Shown here: one piece after another, positions 27,235 through 33,500 of the stretch | Numbering within the stretch: position 1 is the stretch's first letter | Layout of the letters: each line of letters opens with the position of its first letter | Assembly: GCF_009931655.1 (NCBI RefSeq) | Contig: NZ_CP047984.1 | Span: 992,001 to 1,056,000, forward strand | Origin: Pontibacter russatus | GTDB lineage: Bacteria; Bacteroidota; Bacteroidia; Cytophagales; Hymenobacteraceae | Direction of reading: 5' to 3' | Length of the DNA stretch: 64,000 nucleotides | Made by a program: the position numbers and the translations under genes | The notes under the pieces: generated by a model | The model's database searches: none | What the model was told of the DNA's origin: nothing | The model's input: the letters and a program-made list of their open reading frames with translations, nothing else

Positions 27235-27366
27235 AGGTAACGGTTTACGGCTTTGCGATGTGGCGGCATTTTAGCACAAAAGTTCAATAGAATTACTGAT
27301 GTTGAATCTTGCACAAATGTTTCATAGTAGCACTTCACCCGCCATATTGCAAAACCGATGTTATGC
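27235..27366 (-). other. attC-like site 8 (long form)
   Basis: Cores AGGTAAC (27235-27241) and GTTATGC (27360-27366). The stem CGGCTTTGCGATGTGGCGG pairs with CCGCCATATTGCAAAACCG with three mismatches, leaving a large central loop; at 132 bp it is the longest site. GTTATGC is complementary to GCATAAC at 28250. Confidence 0.8.
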
Positions 27367-27403
27367 GGTCGGCTTTCGATTTCAGTCAGTTTTATCATTG
27401 TCT

Positions 27404-27610
27404 TTAACAGCAATTTGTCCCGGCTTGAATGGATGGACATTTCACTGTTCCATAGCTACAAAATACACAACAGTCGCCCTGTTTTGGCTTTAATACCTTT
27501 TTGCAGCTTTCGCACTCGTAAAAATATTGGCAAGCGTCTGTCGGCATAGTTTCTTCTTTCTTATGTCCACATTCAGGGCAAGTGATAGTTGATTGCAGGA
27601 TTATGTTCAT
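27404..27610 (-). CDS. GDCCVxC-type small zinc-ribbon protein
   Basis: The 68-residue protein MNIILQSTITCPECGHKKEE has a CPECG knuckle, CESCKK, and the signature GDCCVFCSYGTVKCP. This domain is often encoded beside mercury-transport genes. Its ATG overlaps the merTP stop (ATGA at 27607-27610), so the two form a coupled operon inside one cassette. A role in mercury or soft-metal handling is inferred from cysteine content and neighbour. Confidence 0.85.
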   Translation of the reverse strand: MNIILQSTITCPECGHKKEETMPTDACQYFYECESCKKVLKPKQGDCCVFCSYGTVKCPSIQAGTNCC

Positions 27611-28206
27611 TTTATTTCTTTTTTGTCGGTTACGGAATAGCCTGTTTTAGTTATGGCTTTTTCTATCTCTTGAATGTCGGTTTGAGTTCTATCAAATTCT
27701 ATGATTGCGTTGCCGTTGTCGTAAGAAACATTCGTCTTAATTATTCCTGTCAGTTTATTTACTTCGTGATTTACGTTTTCTTCACAACCTGCACAAGTCA
27801 TTCCGTTAATTGTAAATTCTGCTGTTTTAATGTTTGATTGGTCGGTTATGATTGTTTGACTTTCTGTCTTTGGAAAGAATATGTGGACATAACTTGGAAA
27901 CGCAAGCATCAGTCCTGCAAAAACTGTTACGAAACCCAAAAACTTTTTTGTCTGAATAAAGGGTGTTTTTTCAGTTGTGTCGCAGCAGTCAATTTGTTTT
28001 TGAGGTTTCAGTTTTTGATACCAAGCAAACGCAAGAACCAAAACTGTCAAGCCAATTAAATATGGTCTGAATGGGTCAAGCCAAGAGAAAGTAGAAGCAA
28101 GTCCACTTGTTCCAGCCAACAGAGCCAAAACAGGTGTAATGCAGCATAGTGATGCCGAAATTGCTGTCAAAAGTCCAAGTCCTGCAAGTTTATTATCTGA
28201 TTTCAT
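27607..28206 (-). CDS. merTP: Mercuric transport fusion protein MerTP
   Basis: The MerT part (residues 1-125) has three transmembrane segments with the paired cysteines ASLCCITPVLALLAG in the first helix and QIDCCDTTE in the loop. The C-terminal HMA domain (about 130-199) has the metal-binding motif GMTCAGCEENV, replacing periplasmic MerP. It should move Hg(II) inward; no merA reductase is visible in the window, which is odd. First cassette of the array. Confidence 0.93.
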   Translation of the reverse strand: MKSDNKLAGLGLLTAISASLCCITPVLALLAGTSGLASTFSWLDPFRPYLIGLTVLVLAFAWYQKLKPQKQIDCCDTTEKTPFIQTKKFLGFVTVFAGLMLAFPSYVHIFFPKTESQTIITDQSNIKTAEFTINGMTCAGCEENVNHEVNKLTGIIKTNVSYDNGNAIIEFDRTQTDIQEIEKAITKTGYSVTDKKEIK

Positions 28207-28249
28207 TTTCTTACTGTCAATGTCGTTGGTTGTTGTCTTTTAAGCTGCC

Positions 28250-28394
28250 GCATAACTATGGTATATACGGAAGTCTATTCGGCTTATCTGCACTATGTGT
28301 GGAGGTAGGTTTACCTGTTTGAGCAGGTTCCTTCCCACAATGCACACTTTAAAAAGGCCTCCCGTGTATACTGTATAGCTAATATAGTTCTTTC
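28250..28394 (-). other. Candidate attI / first cassette junction
   Basis: GCATAAC at 28250-28256 complements the GTTATGC core of site 8, marking where the first cassette begins. The remaining ~140 bases up to the recombinase stop carry no gene. They contain an imperfect inverted repeat (CTATGGTATATACGG with CCGTGTATACTGTATAG), so this junction is structured rather than a simple sequence. Confidence 0.6.
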
Positions 28395-29852
28395 CTACAG
28401 ATTGTCAAGCGGGCTCACGATTTTATCCAGCGCATGCATCGTCACGTGCGTGTAGACCTCGGTGGTCTTGCTGCTCCTGTGGCCGAGCAGCACCTGGATG
28501 TAACGCAGGTCCGTCCCCTGCTCGAGCAAATGGGTGGCAAACGAGTGGCGGAGCGTGTGAGGCGTTACTTTCGCCTTGATGCCGGCCCTTTCGACACAGG
28601 CCCTGAACACATTCCGCGTGCTGTCCACGGTGTACTGGCCCCCAAACTGCCCCTCAAAGAGCCACTCCTTCGGCTTGTAGGCTTTATAGTAGGACCTCAG
28701 GTTCTCCAAAAGCTTCTGCGAGAGCAGCGTCGTGCGGTCCTTTTTGCCCTTGCCTCCCCTGATAAACAGCAGGTTCCGTTCCGACTGCACGTCGCTGATC
28801 CGCAGGTTGACGACCTCTCCTATCCGCAATCCACCGGCGTAGAGCAGCTGCAGCAGGCAGCGGTGCTTGATATTGTCGGTGGCTGAGAGGATCCTGGCCA
28901 CCTCCTGCTTGCTGAGCACAGTGGGCAGCCGCTCGGGTTTCTCGGGGCGCTCCACGTTGCGCAGCTGCACCTCGTGCCGCCCCAGCACGCGCTGGTAGTA
29001 GAACTTGACGGCGTTGATCGACTGGTTCACGAATGAGCAGGAATAGGCGCCTGCCTGCACCATCTGCCGGTGATAGCAGTTGATCTCCTCCTCGGAGAAG
29101 GCATTCACCTGCTCCAGGCCTCTGTCTCTGTGGCTGTTCAGGAAGCGCAGCAAAAGCGAGTGGTAAGAGCGGATAGTGTTCAGGGAGTAATTGAGCAGGA
29201 AGAGCTTCTCCAGGTAATCGATCGGGCAGGTGATGTAGCCCGGCCCCTTCTTGTAGGTCTGCTCCCAGAGCCTGCGCAGCAGCACCACGTCGCGCACCAC
29301 CAGCTCCTGGCTCAGCCACAGCCAGCCGACGCCCTCCAGCTCCTCGGCCAGGGCCTGTATGTGCTGCCCGCCCTCCGGGATGGCGAAGCACTTCTGTACC
29401 CGCTGCCAGGCGGCCAGCCTGCTGTATTTGAGCGTCTCGTACACCTGCTGGCTGTATCGGAAGGTAACGCTTATAACCGTTTTGTTTTCCTCCACCAACA
29501 TCGGCTGGAGCTTCACCACCGGCAGGTCGGGCAGCTTCTGGAGCGGCTCCCCCTGCTGCCCTCCTGCCAAAACCGGAACAAGCTTACTGGGTTTCAGCCT
29601 TTTGGGGCGGTACAGGTAGCGCGTGTTCACCTGTGCCAGCCCCTGGAAGTGGCCGAAAGTCATCTCGATGCTTTGCGGGCTGTGGCTCATCACAAAGCAC
29701 TTGTAGGTCTTGCTGTATTTGATCCAGGATGCCTCCTTTAGCCGCTTAACAATAAAAGGGTTAGGCTTATGCCAAAGGCGAATGAACTGTTTTCCCTCAT
29801 GCTCAAGCGCGTTCAGGTATAGAACGGGGGCCATGTGGTAGGTCTGCTGCAT
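28395..29852 (-). CDS. Tyrosine recombinase with duplicated N-terminal module (integron-integrase candidate)
   Basis: The C-terminal 300 residues are a XerC/D-type recombinase: SAM-like core-binding domain (LNYSLNTIRSYHSLLLRFLN), then catalytic Arg in GGLRIGEVV, Lys in GKGKKDR, HTLRHSFATHLLEQG, LLGHRS and the nucleophile in TTEVYTHV. The N-terminal ~200 residues hold two similar modules (around SWIKYSKTYKCFVM and AAWQRVQKCFAIPE). The IntI-specific insertion between the Lys and HxxR motifs is not seen. I chose ATG 29852; the longer frame from 30062 overlaps the divergent gene. It abuts the cassette array in the same orientation. Confidence 0.88.
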   Translation of the reverse strand: MQQTYHMAPVLYLNALEHEGKQFIRLWHKPNPFIVKRLKEASWIKYSKTYKCFVMSHSPQSIEMTFGHFQGLAQVNTRYLYRPKRLKPSKLVPVLAGGQQGEPLQKLPDLPVVKLQPMLVEENKTVISVTFRYSQQVYETLKYSRLAAWQRVQKCFAIPEGGQHIQALAEELEGVGWLWLSQELVVRDVVLLRRLWEQTYKKGPGYITCPIDYLEKLFLLNYSLNTIRSYHSLLLRFLNSHRDRGLEQVNAFSEEEINCYHRQMVQAGAYSCSFVNQSINAVKFYYQRVLGRHEVQLRNVERPEKPERLPTVLSKQEVARILSATDNIKHRCLLQLLYAGGLRIGEVVNLRISDVQSERNLLFIRGGKGKKDRTTLLSQKLLENLRSYYKAYKPKEWLFEGQFGGQYTVDSTRNVFRACVERAGIKAKVTPHTLRHSFATHLLEQGTDLRYIQVLLGHRSSKTTEVYTHVTMHALDKIVSPLDNL

Positions 29853-29900
29853 AGCTTCGGGGGTTATTTTTAAGCAAATTAAACCCCGCCTGTTACCCAC

Positions 29901-29958
29901 CCGTTTTCTGAAACACATAAGTGCGTTTATAAACGCAACTATACGTTTCAAAAAACGG
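29901..29958. promoter_or_regulatory. 58-bp coaxial double palindrome between divergent genes
   Basis: An outer inverted repeat CCGTTTTCTGAAAC / GTTTCAAAAAACGG (13 of 14 positions) and an inner perfect palindrome TGCGTTTATAAACGCA share the same centre, separated by 7-base spacers. It lies between the recombinase and the zinc-ribbon gene, as expected for a shared operator or a recombinase-binding site. Confidence 0.75.
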
Positions 29959-29966
29959 ATGTTTCG

Positions 29967-30341
29967 ATGAAAGAGGAAAAACAGTGCCCCCAGTGCGGCA
30001 ACACGCTGAGCGGAAGGTCGGACAAGCGCTTCTGCTCCAATCAGTGCCGGGCGCAGGCCCACAACGCCGACAGGCGCCAGAACAGCGGCGAGCAGCTCAT
30101 CCTGAGCATCAACGCTATCCTGCGACGCAACCGCACCCTCTTAAAGCAGGCCAGCCCGCAGGGCAAAACCACCACTTACCGGCAGGTGCTCGAAATGGCC
30201 GGTTTCGACTTCCGCCACTTCACCCACACCTATCGCACCAAAAACGGCAATACGTACCAGTTTTGTTACGACTACGGCTACCTGCTGCTCGAGGAGGAGA
30301 AGGTGCTTATTGTCAACTGGCAGCCTTACATGGAGAAGTGA
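29967..30341 (+). CDS. Zinc-ribbon (DUF2116-like) protein
   Basis: The N-terminus MKEEKQCPQCGNTLSGRSDK followed by RFCSNQCRAQAHN forms a four-cysteine zinc ribbon typical of the small DUF2116-like proteins of Bacteroidota. The C-terminal 80 residues (LLKQASPQGKTTTYRQVLEM, YDYGYLLLEEEKVLIVNWQP) form a small conserved domain of unknown function. Divergent from the recombinase across a large palindrome, so co-regulation is plausible. Confidence 0.8.
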   Translation: MKEEKQCPQCGNTLSGRSDKRFCSNQCRAQAHNADRRQNSGEQLILSINAILRRNRTLLKQASPQGKTTTYRQVLEMAGFDFRHFTHTYRTKNGNTYQFCYDYGYLLLEEEKVLIVNWQPYMEK

Positions 30342-30382
30342 GCTATACCTCTACGATCTCCCAAAAAGCCTCTAAAGCAGCA

Positions 30383-30427
30383 AAATCACTGTGGATAAGG
30401 TTCGATAATTCCATCCTTAGGTCTACA
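30383..30427 (+). repeat. 45-bp direct repeat, copy 1 (tRNA 3'-half-like)
   Basis: Matches 36456-36500 at 41 of 45 positions. It contains TCACTGTGGATAAGGTTCGA and ends GGTCTACA. With small gaps it resembles the tRNA-Glu 3' half (TCATTCTGGTAACAGG, GGTTCGAT, CTACCA), and it is followed by a terminator hairpin, as copy 2 is. Confidence 0.7.
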
Positions 30428-30432
30428 GCAGT

Positions 30433-30469
30433 AAAAAAGCCGCTCCACATTAAATGGAGCGGCTTTTTT
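30433..30469. terminator. Bidirectional terminator
   Basis: AAAAAAGCCGCTCCA and TGGAGCGGCTTTTTT pair perfectly around CATTAAA. It separates the zinc-ribbon gene from the convergent macroglobulin-like gene. Confidence 0.92.
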
Positions 30470-30492
30470 GGTTCGATAAATTTCCCCTACGG
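30470..30492 (+). other. Candidate decayed attR
   Basis: GGTTCGAT followed, after AAATT, by TCCCCTACGG: 18 bases of the tRNA-Glu T-arm/acceptor sequence with a 5-base insertion. It may be the scar of the right element end. Confidence 0.4.
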
Positions 30493-30509
30493 TTGCTTTA
30501 TGCATTCGA

Positions 30510-33500
30510 CTATTCCACTTTTACCTGCTTCAGACCTGTCCTGCCATAGAAGGTCGGGAAGTACATGAGCTCTGCCTTGGCAGGATTTATAGTAAAAGTG
30601 CCATTGTAGCGCGGCAGCAGCTTGATGGTGTATTGATGCTTGCCTTTGGGTAGCTTGCCACAGAAGATGCTTACTTTGCTTCGGCGGTACTCGCGATGCT
30701 CTTCGTAAGCACCTCTTCCTGTTTTTTCCCCATAAGAACAGCTGGCTGGTATGGGCACCTCAACCATCACATACTCCGCATCGGCTCTTACCTCAACCTC
30801 CACCAGCATTTCCATCGGGGCTCCGGCTTTCAATGGCGCGCCTTCTTTTATACCTTTTAATGATGTCTTTACCACAAAATCCTTGTCTGCGGCCTTTGGT
30901 TCGCTGTTCCAAATGGTTTGGAAGGCAGTAAGGTAAACAGGCAGATTCCCTTGCTTTTTCACTGTCAGCGGCTGAGAGGCAACAAAGGTGGTATCTGCAC
31001 GGTAGTTCTTTGCCTCAAACGCAATGGCCCCAGCGAAAGCCAGCTTGTTTGCTGCAAGGGTTGGCTTTTCTGCAGATTCCTGCAGCAGGTCCGGCAGCAG
31101 GGTTTCGAGCACACGTGCCGATTCATAGGTGTTGCGCCAATGGCCTGTGCCGCGCTCGCTCAACAAATACGCCCTGATTTGCGCCAGCTCGCGCTCGTAG
31201 TTGCCCAGGTTACGCAGAATCTTGTATGCCAGTAGCGTATTAGAGATGTTGTTATTGAAAAGGCTCCACTTTTTATCACCCCAATACAGGCCGCCCAGCA
31301 TGGTTTGCTGCTTATACTTCTGCAGTGTGTCCAGCTGCACCGGCAAGTCGTGCTGCTGCTGTAGCAAGATCAGGCGCAGCCTTTCTTCCAGGTTCAGGTG
31401 CTTCTGTTTGCTTAGCTCCTTTAGATAGCGCGGGTAGTCCACTTCGGCTTTAAGCTGATGCAGGGTTTCCAAGGCCGTAATTTTCTCGAAAGTATGGTTT
31501 CCTTCCAGTACATACACCAGGTAGTCTTTCAGTTCTTCCTCTTTATAGTTTGGATTGTAACCTTCTTGCTTGGCCATCAACAGCGCCTGGCTGGCATGGC
31601 TCGTGATCCAGGCATAAGCAGGGCCTTGCTCCCACCAGGTCCAGGCACCGTTATGGAGCTGCGTCTTTTCCAGATGCCGCACCAGCTTCTTCACCATGCG
31701 CTCGTGCTCAAACTCCTGCCCCAGCTGCTTACGGATACGCTGCTCCAACAACAGGGCCATCAGCTTAGAGGCGGCCTGCTCGCTGCACCAGTACTCATAC
31801 TTGTGCAGGTGGTCAATTTCGTCCAGCATCACCTGCAGCAAATCGCTTTGGGTGCGCAGAGTTACCGGCCCCAACGCAGGGTCAAAGTTCAGAGTAAAGC
31901 TGGTGTCTGCGTAAAGCGGCAGGAACTGGCCGACGGTTTCTTCCACGCCCTTAGGAAAGATGCTGAGATAACGCTTTTCACCGTCAGCCATACCGCCTTG
32001 CTTCTGCAGACTGTACAGCACCTCCACGGAGTCCGGCGCCAAAGCGGGGGCTGTTATCAAAACGGTGTCTGTTAAGCTTCTTGTCAGGGTTCTTGTCGCT
32101 TCTTTCGCTTTTTTGCCTCCTACTTCAAACGTAGTGGTCACGACGGCTGAGTCCGGGAGGTAGTTGAGCGCCTTGCCCACCACATAGGCCTTATCGCCCT
32201 CCACCAAAAAGCGCGGCAGGTGTAGCGTGGCCATCATCGCCTTAAAGGATTTGATGTTGGTGGAGTAGATGCCGCTGTTTCTGCGGTGGTCCATGGCCAG
32301 AACAAACGTGTTCCAGCTGGTGATGTCGTCTGGAAATTTTGCCGTAAAGGAAACCTCTCCCTGCTTGTTGGTCACCAGGCGGGACTGCCAGATGGCATAG
32401 TCAGAGAAGTTGTTTCGGATAGAGTTGGCTTGCGTCGGCTGGTCCAGGTTGGCACCTAGGGGGAAATCTGCCATTAACTTGCCTTTGTCGGTGGTGATGA
32501 TGATGACACCGGCTCTGGCAACCGCTCCGTACAAGGCAGTTGCCTCCTCACCTTTCAATACTTTCGTGCTCGTAATGCCTGCAATATCCCCCTGCGAACC
32601 GCTGTATGGCACCCCGTCCACAATAATCAGCGGCTTGGCATCCTCCGCTTTCATACTTATACTTGAAACACTGCGAATTTGCACACCAGCTGCGGTTCCC
32701 TGTAAGGCAGTAGCCACTGTATTAGCCACCGTGTACTTGTGCTGCTGCACCCCATAGCCTGTCACGACCACCTCCTGCAACTGCTGAAAGTCGAGTTCTA
32801 ACATAGCATTAATCCTGGACTGCCGCTGAATTTTTTCTTCCAGCGTTGTATAGCCGATAAACCGGAAAGAAAGGGTGCCCTGCGCAGGTGCATAAAGCTT
32901 GTAGTACCCTCGCTCGTCGGTGGTGGTGCCTACATTGGAGCCCTCCACGACGACAGTAACACCGGGCAGCGGCTCCCCCGATTCCTTATCAGTAACCACG
33001 CCTGAAACAGCGTGCGTGAACTGCTCTAAACCATTGGTATAGGTATAAGTGGTGGCGTTGGCGGTCTGCAGCTGTTGCTGAAGTTCCCTGGCTGTTTGTT
33101 TCGCCGTTTTCCTGAGTGAGTCTATCTTCGTTTCCACCAGTTGCCGTAGGTACTCACTTTCGGTGGATGCCTGCTTTACATCAGCAGCACCGAAGTACAG
33201 CTGCACTTGCCCGTTTGGTTTCACGTTTACGACTGTCGCAACGAAGTCTCCGTTTGTAAAGGCAAGGGTTAAGTTATATTTGTCGGGCTTCAGGTTATAC
33301 AAAACACTATTTTCGGGTGCGTATACCTGCAGCGAGTCAGGCCTCCCGTTTGTATGCAGAAAAACAAGGTTTACCCGTTGCTTTATCTCATCACCTAGTT
33401 GCCAGCCTATCCTACCCATGCCTGCAGCTATTTCATGCCTTCTGTTCTTTTCATACACCTTGTTGAGGTAGTACTGGCGCTGTGCGGCTTCCCATGCTTC

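Larger units (their letters stand above)
19902..29852 (-). mobile_element. Integron-like gene-cassette array with adjacent tyrosine recombinase
   Basis: Eight attC-like sites and one attI-like junction delimit eight complete cassettes, plus one terminal gene, all on the minus strand. Each site is an imperfect hairpin bounded by RYYYAAC-type and GTTRRRY-type cores. For every complete cassette the core at its start (high coordinate) is the exact reverse complement of the core next to its stop, as in excisable integron cassettes. The tyrosine recombinase at 28395-29852 faces the array in the same direction as the cassettes, as in the reversed integrons of Treponema. Confidence 0.85.
12373..30492. 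mobile_element. Putative integrative element anchored in tRNA-Glu (right end tentative)
   Basis: The left end is set by a serine recombinase whose coding end lies inside the tRNA 3' half. The interval holds element-type genes (recombinase, MerR-like regulator, primase-helicase, HTH protein) and the AT-richer cassette array. The right end is tentative: at 30470-30492, GGTTCGAT and TCCCCTACGG recur, i.e. the tRNA T-arm/acceptor sequence with a 5-base insertion. No exact attR copy of the tRNA end was found, so the extent is an inference. Confidence 0.5.

Noticed and set aside
20118-28256. CRISPR array as an explanation for the regularly placed repeats
   Set aside because: The repeats are variable hairpins separated by whole genes, not short identical repeats with uniform spacers.
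29853-30062. 70-codon N-terminal extension of the tyrosine recombinase
   Set aside because: It would cross the 58-bp palindrome and overlap the divergent zinc-ribbon gene, and its sequence (Arg/Leu-rich) has no family look.
30399-30427. A second tRNA gene
   Set aside because: Only a degenerate 3'-half-like segment is present; no D-arm or anticodon stem can be built.
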